Assembly (NCBI GenBank): GCA_022419385.1 | Contig: JAJUBI010000007.1 | Span: forward strand, 1,087,768 to 1,151,767 | Length of the DNA stretch: 64,000 bases | Direction of reading: 5' to 3' | Origin: Paraconiothyrium sp. Pb-2020 | Taxonomy: Eukaryota; Ascomycota; Dothideomycetes; Pleosporales; Didymosphaeriaceae | Part shown: piece by piece, positions 12,166 to 22,772 of the stretch | Layout: each line of letters starts with the position of its first letter | How positions within the stretch are numbered: position 1 is the first letter of the stretch | Notes under the pieces: model-generated | What the model was told of the DNA's origin: nothing | Seen by the model: the letters and a program-made list of their open reading frames with translations, nothing else | The model's database searches: none | Translations under genes and position numbers: made by a program

Positions 12166-13096
12166 TCACTCGCCACGCTCCCTTCTCTTCATCTCAGCCT
12201 CCAACTCTTCTACTGATATAGGCACCGTCCTCCCTTCCCACTTCACCCGCTCCTCTTCAGCAAAACTCTCCACACTCAACAACCCCACAACCAAAAACCC
12301 CAACTCTTCTCTCCCCGTATCAAATACCTCCCACCACTCCACATCCGGCATCTTGATTCCCGTCTCCTTCGCTGCAAGATAAATCGCCGCAGTTGCTAAG
12401 CTACTTGGCTGATGTGTCAGATATAGCAGCTGGGGGCTCAGCAGCGCAGTGTTGAGGTATGCGATTGCGCGCTTTGCGAGCTCCGGCGCGCGTGGATGTG
12501 AGAAGACGTCGAGGGCTTGGAGGTATGTTATGCACAGGGTATAGGGGAGGCAGACGTGTACGTTGAACCCAAGGATTTGGAGGATGCGTTGTTCGGTTGC
12601 GAAGAGCGTGGCGCGGCGTGTTTGATATGTGCCTTCGGAGACGTAGTATTTATCAGATCTGGGTGGTTCAGGGGGTGGGTTCAGGGAGGTAAGTGTCGAG
12701 ATATAGACGTATACGTTTATAATACTTCGTGGGGATTTCGGGTATGCGGAGAGCTTGGTTGTGAGGTAGAGTGAGGCGGCGGAAACTTGCTGTTGCGCGT
12801 TCAGATCAGCTTGGATTGCGGGCTTGAAAAGGAATGCATCATGGTAAATATACCTCAGATCCGAATTCTGCTAGGCTCCCACCCTCACTGCCTATCCAAA
12901 ACCTCATAAACACTAATACAGCCTGTGCAATCACTTCCTGCGGTAATCGCAACAATATTCCCGCAGCTTGTGTGATCTGAGCCCCAGCAAAGCGGATCGA
13001 ATTCTCAAGATCTTGGGGAACGCCATCGAGCTGTGAGCCGGACGCTTCGAGCTGTGCGACCGTCACGAGAGGATTAGCCAGAGGTGACGGTTGCAT
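12166..13096 (-). CDS. Cyclin L-type transcription/splicing cyclin
   Basis: Two exons, 13096-12854 and 12789-12166, joined over a 64-nt intron (GTATAT...CAACAG) encode 288 residues. Exon 1 carries NPLVTVAQLEASGSQLDG, AGILLRLPQ and the cyclin-box pattern AVLVFMRFW. Exon 2 has no ATG of its own until near its end, so it is easily missed; it reads VSAASLYLTTKLS, then RILQILGFNVHV and SSLATAAIYLAAKE, completing two cyclin folds. The family (human cyclin L, fission yeast Pch1) partners CDK9/CDK11-type kinases in transcription and splicing. Start chosen at the Met just before the conserved NPL motif. Confidence 0.85.
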
Positions 13097-13732
13097 TTTC
13101 TTGTCGAGTTGACTTCATCGTGAAGGTTGGATGTCCAAGCTCAAGCTCAAATCCGAGAGTTCGGAACGGGCTTGGCGGGCTAGTCTCGATGCGATAGACC
13201 ATCAAAGCATGGCTGGAGCCCTGCCCAGAGAACAATTTCACGTGCATAGAGCAAGTGATGCAACACGATGACATTGTTTTGGAAACGAAAGAATGGTACT
13301 ACAAATAAATATAGCAAGACCTAGCTCTCGCGTGTAGGTCCTTGCAGATTTGTCATACTCGCGCAGCCATACCTAGGTATAGTATAGACGCACAAGGTTT
13401 GGTTCAGTGATCATAATATTATTTAGGCTTCTAAGAGTGGAGTTGAAGTTTCATACCTCGCATTACCTTCATGCGTAAATTCCCATCACCTGCATGCAAT
13501 CGAATGCGGTTATAACGTGGTTCGAGCATGAGGAGGAGAAGAGGCCAATAAAGCGCAGGCTGCAAATTATATAAGCTATTGATATACTATGATTATCATA
13601 TGTATACCCGTTAGTATAGCCTGCCGTTACAATAAGTATTGGTCTACCTGAGAAATCAACATGCACACCATTTAATGACTACCAACGTCATGATTGTCTT
13701 ACGTTGCGCGTACCTTTGAAGGTCATATGACT
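13097..13732. other. Intergenic
   Basis: 636 bases, AT-rich toward 13560-13700. No gene or RNA seen. It contains the cyclin promoter at one end and the 3' end of the F-box-like gene at the other. Confidence 0.5.
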
Positions 13733-14741
13733 TCATCGCTGAGCGACGTCAATAACTTGCGCTGCATCTCTGCAGTATCTTTGCCTCGTCCCCAACTCAG
13801 AATACATATCCCACAAGACCTTTTTGGCCACAGGCGCTCTCCCCTCCAGTTGCATGTCTTCTTGTGGGTCCGCGGACTGCCCAAGCTTCCATGTGAGATG
13901 CTCCGGTATCGATGCTAATAACTCGCGGAAGAAAGCCCGGAAGATAAAGTGTGCTCTTCTCCAGTCTTCGAGCTCTAACCGTGCCCATTCATAGTACCGT
14001 GGATGGAAACTCGGAACGATTCGTAGGTAAACCAGAGAGGGAAACTGTGCGAACAGAGAACTCCAATCAATGTAGTTGTTCATTCGTTGTGCATCCTTCA
14101 CTTGAACTTCGAGTTGCATCTTTTTTATTCTGCTGCAGTCCCATCCAGTCGGCATCTCCACTGTCGTGGCGGGGAAGCTGTCTAGTGAAATGGAAAAGTA
14201 GTTGCAATGGTAAAATTGGTCCTTGGCTTCATAGTATAGTGATTTAGAGACGCGCATGGCATCCAAGTAGATAAGGGGCTCGTGAGGTGCATCCCGGTGA
14301 GCAACTGGGGGTCTCCCAGTCTGCGCGCGTTTGTAATTTAGTTTTTCTCGATTTCTCAGAACATCAGCGCGTTTCTTTTGTTCTCGAATGATTTTTTTGG
14401 CCTCCAGAATAGGTATTTTGCGTCCGCGGCGAACGACAAGATATGAAAGCACATGATCCCTGACTTCCCTTGGGAGATTAAAGAAAGCAAATGTGCCGTT
14501 CCGAGCTGCCGGGAAAGGTGACGTGCATGGTGGTCCGTTGCTTGTGGCGTCAACGTTCCGCAAATTGAATGCACAAAGTTACTTACTGGGCCACTCGTTG
14601 GGTCTTCGCAGGCCTTCGCATCGCTGGGATTTCGGTTGTGCAATCTCTCCTACTCTTCTTGCACTTTTGACCAACAACGGGCGTCTCCGGCACCTCTTCA
14701 ATTTTGCACTTCCTGTATGGGTTCCTACGAAGCGCCATCAT
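13733..14741 (-). CDS. F-box-like / 2EXR-type fungal protein with upstream exon
   Basis: The long exon (14540-13733) begins in frame upstream of the usual motif FFNLPREVRDHVLSYLV, the short Leu/Pro-rich motif seen at the N-terminus of a large, poorly characterised fungal family. Later parts (LIYLDAMRVSKSLYYEA, FPSLVYLRIV) also fit it. A 46-nt intron (14541-14586, GTAAGT...CACAAG) joins it in phase to an upstream exon ending KTQRVAH. Start placed at Met 14741 before a basic stretch, giving 320 residues; the upstream frame stays open to 15083, so a longer N-terminus is possible. Function unknown; F-box relatives recruit substrates to SCF ligases. Confidence 0.65.
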
Positions 14742-15314
14742 GAGAACGTAGAGTTGATCTCCGTAAGTAAGGAAGTACATGATTGCGAGATTGCAAACCA
14801 GGAAAATATAATTTCCGCACCTCGACCAAATTGCAATGACAACAGGCCACATCCCTAAACACGTAGTGCACGGAAGGCGGTCCCGGGACATTGTGGGTGC
14901 GCCGTAGGATGCGAACCATTTTGACTCGAGTGGAATGAGGCGTGTTTCGGGAGGATATTGAGGGTCTGACACCTCGTCTCCGCTTGGGGCCATGCACTTT
15001 ACACTAGCGAAGACGACACCGCAAAAGGCCAGCGACAGTCGACCGAGCACTTGAAGCAGGTTACACGCGTCTTTATAAAGCAAGTCGACGTCTGAACAAT
15101 TTGTAAAGATGTGCCGATAGTGCAGCGTCGTGCTAAAGTTGAATCAAGTGAACAGGCGGAGAGTTCGTTTAGTTCACGGCTTTAGGATTAGCGTTTCAGA
15201 ATCGAAATAACATCGACCATAAAAGGCGTGTTAAGACCAGCAAGACCAGTCCCAGAGGCCCATCACTGCGAATCATGGGCCGCTATAACGCTTTTGTATG
15301 GTCGTTGTAATCAG
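14742..15314. other. Intergenic or N-terminal extension
   Basis: 573 bases. A minus-strand open frame continues from the F-box-like gene's first exon up to 15083 and contains one hydrophobic stretch; I think it is more likely 5' leader than protein. The rest is featureless. Confidence 0.4.
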
Positions 15315-16340
15315 CTAGCCGTCGTCGCTGACCATTTTTGAGTGTCTGAAGTATTTCATGCCAACCCAAGCTACGACGACCCATACCCATGCCATAACCG
15401 CAGTACATACCATCAATGCTGGGTAGTACCCTGTGATGGGGAGTGTAGGGTCGTCTTCCAGCTCGGGCGGCGCATAAGGGGTCTCTCCGACGTCCCATGC
15501 CCAGGTCCAGACACCGAGGCAGGAACCCATGCCTACAACGAAGACAATCCAAGTTCCTATGAGGATGATCCAGCCCCACCACTCCGTCTCGCTGTAGTCC
15601 CATTCTTCCTTTAGTGTCAAATCAGTCGGCGATTGCACGGTGCTCAATGACGTGCGCTGTATCACTCGGTTCGGTCGACGATGTAGTCCAGCGTACGCAG
15701 CTGGTAGCGAGCTAGTGCCATAGGAGGATCCGCTCGAGGCTGAGGGGTGATCAAATGAGACAGTCTCATCATCTTCTGTAGTCGATGCGTAGGGCGCCGC
15801 TGAACGCGCGATAGCTGATGCTAACACGTCCGGGTTTGGCTCATCAATGTTGTAGGGTGATTTTCTCGTAGTGAATGCAGAAAGTGCCGGTCCAGCTGTC
15901 GGCGACCAGCGACCGTCGGATGACGAGTTGCGCGACGCATGGTCGTATCTGATGGGCCGCGGCGTGGTCTCTTCGTCGGCTGTCGTCTCCACCATGTTGG
16001 TGTTGTTGAGGTTGATGGCTTGGTTCTCGTGTGGGCCCCGGCCCAGCATATCCTCTCCCAAGAGGCCGTGTCTGAGCGACCCCTTCCTCTTCCTTCCCGA
16101 GGGTCGTAGCGCGTCCACTATCCTGGGGCCACGTGTGGTGCCTTCTTTCCCGCCAGTATTGTCGTCTTCCCGAGTCATTTCTGATAAACCATCTTCTTTC
16201 GCGGGGGGCTCCAGGACGCCATCGGACCTTCTGCGCTTATGAGCATTGGCGGCTCTACCATGGCTCGTCTTCGACTCTATCCCAGATGGTCGCGCCGCAT
16301 TCGGTTGACCGTCCCTAGGCAGATTTGTCACATCCTCCAT
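15315..16340 (-). CDS. Two-TM membrane protein with long polar N-terminus
   Basis: Single exon, 341 residues. Residues 1-240 are polar, with a basic cluster (AHKRRRSDG, GRKRKGSL) and Ser-rich tracts. The C-terminal ~100 residues hold two membrane segments (GWIILIGTWIVFVVGMG and PALMVCTAVMAWVWVVVAW) around an acidic loop rich in Pro (ETPYAPPELEDDPTLP). The tail is short and basic (KYFRHSK). The compact hairpin with a YYP motif before the second segment recalls PIG-P/GPI19 proteins only loosely, and I would not assign that. It looks like a conserved fungal membrane protein. Confidence 0.7.
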   Translation of the reverse strand: MEDVTNLPRDGQPNAARPSGIESKTSHGRAANAHKRRRSDGVLEPPAKEDGLSEMTREDDNTGGKEGTTRGPRIVDALRPSGRKRKGSLRHGLLGEDMLGRGPHENQAINLNNTNMVETTADEETTPRPIRYDHASRNSSSDGRWSPTAGPALSAFTTRKSPYNIDEPNPDVLASAIARSAAPYASTTEDDETVSFDHPSASSGSSYGTSSLPAAYAGLHRRPNRVIQRTSLSTVQSPTDLTLKEEWDYSETEWWGWIILIGTWIVFVVGMGSCLGVWTWAWDVGETPYAPPELEDDPTLPITGYYPALMVCTAVMAWVWVVVAWVGMKYFRHSKMVSDDG

Positions 16341-16827
16341 CTGTCTTGAGATGGAGACAGACCAAAGGGTACCTGGATATAGAAGGCACGTCAGTAAGAG
16401 CTAGACGAGTCACCCCGGGATATGTCAAGTACACTTTCCCTGTGCCAAGGCGACTTATAACAGGATAGCTGACACACTTGAGACACAGTGGCCCTCGCAT
16501 ACGATCTTGACAGGTTGCCCTCAGACATGTACAGACTGTCAAGGATCGTATTCCATGCTCTTGGTGCCTTAAAAAAAGGTGGACGCGTAGTGGTGGGGTG
16601 GTAGGGACGGCTGTGGCGGCGGCTCTGCTTTGTGCAGCATGGCCGCGGACTTTGCAACAGCGGTGATCCCGGCACGTCTCGTAAATGTCTATGCTACTTC
16701 CAGACGCGCATTCACCCCCTCCTCCGCTTTCACCAGCAGAAGCCAGCGCGCACCAAACCTCGCGCAATGTCTGCCGCCGACTGAATTTGGACGTCACGTC
16801 ATTCTTTTTGACTCCATTGATAACAAC
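16341..16827. promoter_or_regulatory. Divergent promoter region with double ACGTCA
   Basis: 487 bases between divergent genes. Two overlapping ACGTCA half-sites (CRE/ATF-type TGACGT on the other strand) lie at 16791-16801, 27 bases before the zinc transporter ATG. Their position suggests the 5' leader or core promoter. Confidence 0.4.
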
Positions 16828-18320
16828 ATGGCGGCCAACATGCCGCTCCCTGTCCCACCGCGGACCCCCACGCCGCCTCCTGACGACGACAATGCCCCCG
16901 TGGGACCAGGTCTGGAGGATCTACCGTCCCCGACAAAACTGGGGTTTAATGTGAATGCGCTCTCGCCTATGTCTGCCACTTTTCCGCCTGAAAGATATGG
17001 GACACTCGTGCCCAGCGACTCGCTCTCACAGAAGGCCTCTCCAAGCACCATCTACAGCCCCATGAGCGCCACGTTTCCTTATACCTCCGCCAGCGCGAGT
17101 GACACGGAAGCGCCATCAATGAGCAGTGTCGGAGATGCGCGCAACCCGTTCAACTTCCAGTCGGTCACCTATATGCCTAACAAGCCTCAAGGCGTCAAGA
17201 ACGTACGTCTACCATTGCAAATGAAGAGCTTTCACTGACCTACATAGGATATTGGCCGACGTCGCGGACACAAGTATAAGCACAGCAGTGTTTCTCACCA
17301 GATATTTCTCGAACCTCCACCCCGTGCCCCGCTCCAGCTACCTGCGTCCCTCCCCGTGCCTACCTTCAAAGAATACCGGCAAGCATGTCCAAGGAGCAGA
17401 GACTTAGATTGGCATGGTGCTTCTGTCACCTCTTCGTGGCTGGTTTGGTTGGTTGGGGTGCACACGAATCGCTCGCTCTCACCGTCCTATCTCGTCTGAT
17501 TTTCTACGATGCTCTTGGGGCCTTCCTTTGTATAGCCGTGGACATCGGCTCAAATTTTGAGGTCTGGAAGCGGTCGACTATCCGACATCCTTTTGGCTTT
17601 GAGCGCTCCGAGGTTATTGCGGGACTCGGAATGTCAGTTGGACTGCTCTTCATGGGCTTGGACTTGATCTCGCACGGCTTGACACACGCATTCGAAGACA
17701 AGGGCGGCCACACCCCACATCATGCACATGGACACGAACGTGTCTCCCCGGGAAGCATAGACCTCGCGGCATTGAGTGGGATCATATGCACTGTCGTCTC
17801 GGCCACGTTACTCAAGAATCACGCCCGCATCGGCAAGGTCATGAGGCTCGGAGCTATAGCTAACCTCCCTTCAGTGCTGAGCAACCCGTCCCACTTCTTG
17901 ACTTTGTCCTGCTCGTCTCTCCTACTCATCCTGCCTCTGCTGAGTATCCAGATGTATGTCTGGTTAGACCGCACACTGTCGTTCTCTGTTGCAATCGCCA
18001 TGGTCGCACTCGGGTGGGTCCAGGGATGGTCGCTGGGTAAGATGCTCATGATGTCTTACTCAGGGCCAGGGGTTTCAGCCGTCATGTACGACATAGAGAC
18101 AGATCCGGCCGTCAGCGCTGTGGAGGAGGCCAAATTCTGGCAGGTGCACTATGGGCTGTGCCAGGCGAATTTACGGCTGCGCGTGCGCAATCTAGAGGAG
18201 ATTGGTCGACTGCGAGACCGGGTTGCGAGCATGGTTCGGAATCGGCTGGCCGGGGGCTACGGTGGTGGCGGCGGGCAGAAGTGGGAGGTCTCTACACAAA
18301 TCACGCTCGAGAAGGACTGA
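16828..18320 (+). CDS. CDF-family zinc transporter (Zrg17/Msc2-like), interrupted by a one-base frameshift
   Basis: Exon 1 (16828-17202) is polar and repeats an LSPMSATFP motif. A 45-nt intron ends at 17247. Exon 2 reads GRRRGHKYKHSSVSHQ, LEPPPRAPLQLPASLPVP and FKEYR in frame 1, then continues in frame 3 with SMSKEQRLRLAWCF. Two bases (17380-17381) stand where a full codon is expected, so one base is missing. The remainder has several membrane helices, RHPFGFERSEV after helix II, a His-rich loop (GHTPHHAHGHE), SNPSHFLTLS and a cytosolic tail. The family moves zinc into the ER/Golgi as a Zrg17-Msc2 pair. Counting one restored base, 482 residues. Either a sequence error or a broken gene. Confidence 0.8.
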
Positions 18321-18908
18321 GCACAAGATCGCCCCCGCTGGCGTTTGCATAGCTAAAGTAAATGTTGTGGATACGGCTGCGAGTGGTGGCGGTCACATTC
18401 AGAGTTCCTACCGACCGAACGCGCCTAGGAGGTGCGCGATACACATTCAGTGACGCATTTTGAATGATCGGGACGCTTGCTACAGTGCGCAACACTGCAT
18501 GCGGAACCCACATGCAGTGTTTGCTCCCAACGAAGACATCATCTGGCTGCAACCCGAGACAGCTGGCAGCCCTCTGTGTGCAGCGCCTGACATAGCGGCG
18601 AGCGCTAGCGAAACCCTGGACGGGCCGTAGCATTGATCAACAGGCACTCCGGGCTGGGCACTCACCGCCCAACACGTTCTGGTTGTTTCTGGGGAGCCAG
18701 GAGAGGCCTTGACTCGCTGAAGGCACGCTGGACTCCATGTCGTCTGCCTGCAGGCGCTCGCTGTCTTTTCCACCGCATGTTGGCTTTCTCCACCCACACG
18801 CTCGCTTGACGCACGCCTCCTGCACCACTGCCTGAGTGTCTGCCAGCATCGGACCTGTGAGGCTGGCACCACTCGGGCATCCTGTATATACCCACCCTAC
18901 CCCAGGAT
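18321..18908. other. Intergenic
   Basis: 588 bases. The open frames here on the minus strand lack family resemblance and overlap the start of the next gene; I treat them as chance. Promoter of the RBR gene. Confidence 0.5.
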
Positions 18909-21014
18909 ATGGCCCGGGATCGGGCTGCGCGTGACTCCAGATATCTTTACGAAGACAACTCTGACGAGCAACGTGAACGTGACCGCGAGGAGCGCAGATA
19001 CCGCCGAAGACACCGTCATCGCGACGATTTCGACTACGACTACGAAGACCACAGACAGCGACGAGAGCGCCGAAGAGCGGAGGAGGCACGACGGCAAGCC
19101 GAGCTTGACATCGATGAGTTAAGAGCACGTCGAGAGTCATATTACACCAGGCCCGAGGCTGATCGACGTCGCGACTCGCAGCGCATGGCACAGGACATTC
19201 GCGTGGAACGGGAAAAGGATAGACCGAGGAGTAGTAAGAAGGAGGTCAGACGGGACGGCACAGTGCGGCGAAAGAAGAAGAGAGAAACAGTTGAGGATGA
19301 CCGGAGCGACGACTACGTTTATGGCCGGCCCAAATCCAGGGCGGTGGTGGAGGAGGTCACCGTGAGGCGATCATCGGGGAAAAGAAGGAGTGATGAAGGA
19401 GGCTCATCAAGCCGGACAGAACACACGCCTCTCTCTGGCTCGAGATCTGCCTCGCTGCGTAAAGAGGAGGCGCCGAAACTGAGCAGAAGCATGTCGGCGC
19501 GAGATCCACAGAGAGTGTATATGACCCGACCGTCCGCACGACGTACCAGCACTATAAAATTGCCGGCGGCGACCGCTGCGCCCCTAACGAGGTCCCATAC
19601 TGTGTCCGCCAAAGACACCCGAAGAAGTAGTGGCCTACTTGCTACGTTCTTCAAAGCCCCACCCCGCCCGCAAACCACCGTGCTTCACAAAGAAGTCACC
19701 AGGTTCGTTTAGATATGTGCAGGTCAGCGATGCCAGCTAACAGAACAGGGTGGAATGCATCATCTGCATGGACGATGACTTGCCCGCGAACAAGACTGCG
19801 AAGCTTAGATGTGGCCATCGCATGTGCCACTCGTGTCTCAAGCGCCAGTTCACCTTGTCGGTCTCCGATCCCAAACATATGCCTCCCACGTGCTGCAACG
19901 CAGAGCATATACCATTACAAAAGGTCGAACGTCTTTTTGATGACAAATTCAAGCGACTTTGGAACAAGAAGTACCAGGAGTACACAACCGCCAATCGACT
20001 GTACTGTCCAACAAGAGGCTGTGGGGAATGGGTCAAGCCTTCGAAAATACGCATGGACTTGACATATGGCAGGAAGTATGCACGTTGTAGTCGATGCAAC
20101 ACCAAAATCTGCGTTTTGTGCAGTGCAAAGTTTCACACAAGGCGAGAATGTCCGAGAGACGAAGAGACGAATCGTCTAGTTGAGATGGCCAAAGAGAAAG
20201 GCTGGCAGCGTTGCTACAACTGTAGGGCGGTAGTCGAACTAAAGGAAGGCTGCAACCATATGACTTGGTAGGTTGACCTTCTCCGCATCATGACATCACA
20301 CTGACCTTGGAAAGCCGCTGCACAGCTCAGTTCTGTATGGTGTGTGCAGCCCCTTGGAAAACCTGCAATTGTCCATGGTTCAATTACGCCCATCTCGACG
20401 AAGACGACCGCCTGAACGACATGCGTGTGCCAAATAACGCCCACGATTACGTCGAAGTCATAGAAATGCCGTCTCAGCCCGAACCTGTGCCCCTCCGCCG
20501 CGCCAGCACACGAACCCGCCGCAGGCCAGAACGCGAACGCGACCTCGACCGAGCTGATGATATTCTCGCAGCGCACCTTCAGACCCAACTCCGGATGGAG
20601 AGCACGCCGACAGCATCAGAAATGCACCGTGCTGACCCTGACGTTGGGGTCTATGGTCTAGGAAATTCTGGAGGCCATCATATGAACGATTCGTACACTG
20701 TACGGCCACTTGCTGCAGCGGCTGCTCGCACAGCTACGCGCTCCGCAGCGCCACGGTCTTTCTTCAGCAGTCGACGCGCCGTACGTGAAGTGCCCCGAGA
20801 AGCGCCCCGAGAAGTGCCCCGGCCACAAACTGTACAAATTGTGAGGGCATCGGCCATGGCTGGCTTATCAAGAGACGGGTCAAAGCGTGGAGCCAACAGA
20901 GTTGGTACCTGGCTTAGCCATGTATCAATAGACGAAGAAGCGATCCACACAGCACCTAGAGATGTCGAGGTCGACGATTGGAGAGTTGATGGGTCTGTTC
21001 GCGGGATCGATTGA
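18909..21014 (+). CDS. RING-between-RING (RBR) E3 ubiquitin ligase
   Basis: Three exons: 18909-19702, 19749-20267 and 20315-21014; introns of 46 and 47 nt; 670 residues. Residues 1-260 are very Arg/Asp/Glu-rich. RING1 begins at CIICMDDD with CGHRMCHSC. An IBR follows (YCPTRGCGEW, CSRCNTKICVLC). RING2 starts CYNC and carries EGCNHMTC, whose first Cys is the thioester-forming residue in the ariadne class; splicing of intron 2 falls inside this motif and restores MTCRCTAQFC. The C-terminal ~200 residues are low-complexity, with a PREA/PREV mini-repeat (RAVREVPREAPREVPRP). Substrates unknown. Confidence 0.9.
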
Positions 21015-21453
21015 ACATACGTTCATCCTCTTGCACATTGTTTAGCATCTACGATCATAGATCTCGGCTTATACGATAATATAGCTTGGAGATGATCATG
21101 AACGGGGTAAGGTCACGTATGTCTGGACATATTCTGATAGGTTGTTTAGCAATATACCCTCCATGAGCGCCTAGGGCAGCTACAATGCGATACCAGTAAT
21201 ATCTACTCAAACAGACAAAACGGCGAGACGTAAAATGGCGTGCTATGAGGCGTTCCTAATGCGTGGGCGATCAGTGCATGTCTTGGCATCATCCTCCCAT
21301 AGTGACGTCATTCATAGCTCAGTTGCCCCAAGCTCCCCCATAGCTCCAGAGCTACCACCATTTTCCAACCTACGCCATAGCCAAAAGTCGAGTCCACCTT
21401 ACTTTACTTCTCCTCCTCAGAATTGCACAGATATACACGCACGAAACGTCACA
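21015..21453. promoter_or_regulatory. Promoter region with palindromic CRE
   Basis: 439 bases. A perfect TGACGTCA (CRE/ATF site) lies at 21303-21310, about 145 bases before the mitochondrial-protein ATG. Otherwise nothing seen. Confidence 0.45.
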
Positions 21454-22073
21454 ATGTCTTTCTTCCGATCTTCAGCAGTTGTGCGCTCAGCGATGATGAG
21501 GCCAACAGCTTCTATCGCCCCTTGCGCCCAATTCCACACCGTGCGCTCGCTCCGCGCACAGCAAGACTATGGCTCGGGCGAGGGCAACCCCCGAGAACCC
21601 CCAGCAGCAGGGCAAGCGCGGTCGCGAAGACCTCGAGCACCCCGGTCCACCACCACCGAAGGTAGGTCAGGGTAACAAAACCTCTCCGGACTCGTCCTCC
21701 TCGCAATCCTCCAGCTCGAGCTCGAAGGGCTCTAGTGGTGGCAGCGGTAGTGGAAAGCAGGCGGAGCCGACGGACAAGGACGTCAAAGGAGTCAAAGGTG
21801 CGCAGCCCAAGATCTTGAATGAGAATCCGCCCAAGGGAGACGATGCTCCCGAAGATGTCAAGCAGCATAATCGGGAGTTTGATCAGAGGGCTGAGAAGGC
21901 ACATGAGCAGGTCAGCAATGAGGATGCGAAGAAGGATAAGGTGCCGAAAAACTTCTGGGCTGGTAAGTACATGTCTATCCTTCTGGCGTCTACGTCTCTC
22001 AAGGCGGAGGTCGCTCTCAAAGTTATTGCTCTAATACAGTCCAGGGCATGGAGGAGCGGATAAAGAGCCTTGA
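21454..22073 (+). CDS. Small mitochondrial protein with one-base frame change
   Basis: The N-terminus (MSFFRSSAVVRSAMMRPT) is a clear mitochondrial presequence: Arg/Ser-rich and without acids. Frame 1 reads QDYGSGEGNP up to 21591; from 21593 frame 2 continues ENPQQQGK, LEHPGPPPPKV, a Ser/Gly linker, QPKILNENPP, EKAHEQVSNEDA and KNFW. The switch falls in a run of five C at 21588-21592, where four would keep the frame. An 82-nt intron (21963-22044) leads to a last exon reading HGGADKEP and stop. Conserved in fungi as far as I recognise, but of unknown function. About 178 residues without the extra base. Confidence 0.72.
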
Positions 22074-22321
22074 TCGAGATGATACCGGTGTACACGCCAG
22101 AGGCGGAATTTGTAAGATAGAATTATGTGCATCATGGTTTTGCTCGTGTGACATTAGCATCGATCTACAGAAGATGTGTAGCTACGGAGGAAATGTGGAA
22201 ATTCTACCAGAAAGGCGCTCGTACGACACATGCTCATTACGTGCAATCGTGGAATTGTGTAATCGCTGCACATCTCGTCTCATCTTCACACTTATGGACC
22301 GAGCGTCGTGTGCTGTTTTGA

Positions 22322-22329
22322 TGACGTCA
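22322..22329. promoter_or_regulatory. CRE/ATF palindrome TGACGTCA upstream of ish1
   Basis: Perfect 8-bp site about 445 bases before the ish1 ATG, followed by a GGGG run. In fission yeast ish1 is a target of the stress MAP kinase factor Atf1, which binds this motif. A half-site ACGTCA lies at about 22615. Confidence 0.5.
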
Positions 22330-22651
22330 GGGGCGTGGCCAAATCGCGATCCCCGCACAACCTCGAACTGCCATCGTCTGCATGTCAATACGTCGTGATG
22401 GGTGATGCCCTTCAGGGCAACCTGTCATCCTTTCATAGTGGCCACCGCGAGACAGCTTGAAACAGTAGGGCTAGACTTCGCTGGCCCTGGCAGCCACGGC
22501 GACGTAATTGACGCGGACGTTCACAGGCGGCACACACCGCAAAGCTCGGTCCTCTGGTTGGTTGCGGGGCTGCAGGAGCGGATCTTGCTTGCCCTTTTCC
22601 CAAACGTGCATACTACGTCACTGCATTTGCTGCACAGAGCTTTGTCTCGTC

Positions 22652-22710
22652 CCCCTCATAAGCTGCCTGTCTGCTACATTCCTCTTTTCCCCCCCTCAAC
22701 CATCGCCCCT
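22652..22710. promoter_or_regulatory. Cluster of three CCCCT stress elements
   Basis: CCCCT occurs at 22652-22656, 22692-22696 and 22706-22710, within 125 bases of the ish1 ATG. This is the stress-response element core of Msn2/4-type zinc fingers. The region is C-rich generally, so part of this may be composition. Confidence 0.4.
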
Positions 22711-22772
22711 GCGTCGCCCAATCTATATTGATTAGCTCGACCACCCGATCTTCACCCTAGGCAGATCACATT

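Larger units (their letters stand above)
22074..22772. promoter_or_regulatory. ish1 upstream region
   Basis: 699 bases upstream of ish1. It contains a perfect CRE palindrome and several CCCCT (STRE) elements, listed separately, and no gene. Confidence 0.5.

Noticed and set aside
12517..12774. Plus-strand frame opposite the cyclin gene
   Set aside because: Antisense shadow of the second cyclin exon, which has clear cyclin-fold motifs.
15400..15620. PIG-P (GPI19) identity for the two-TM protein
   Set aside because: Only a loose match in the helix hairpin and a YYP motif; loop length and flanks differ.
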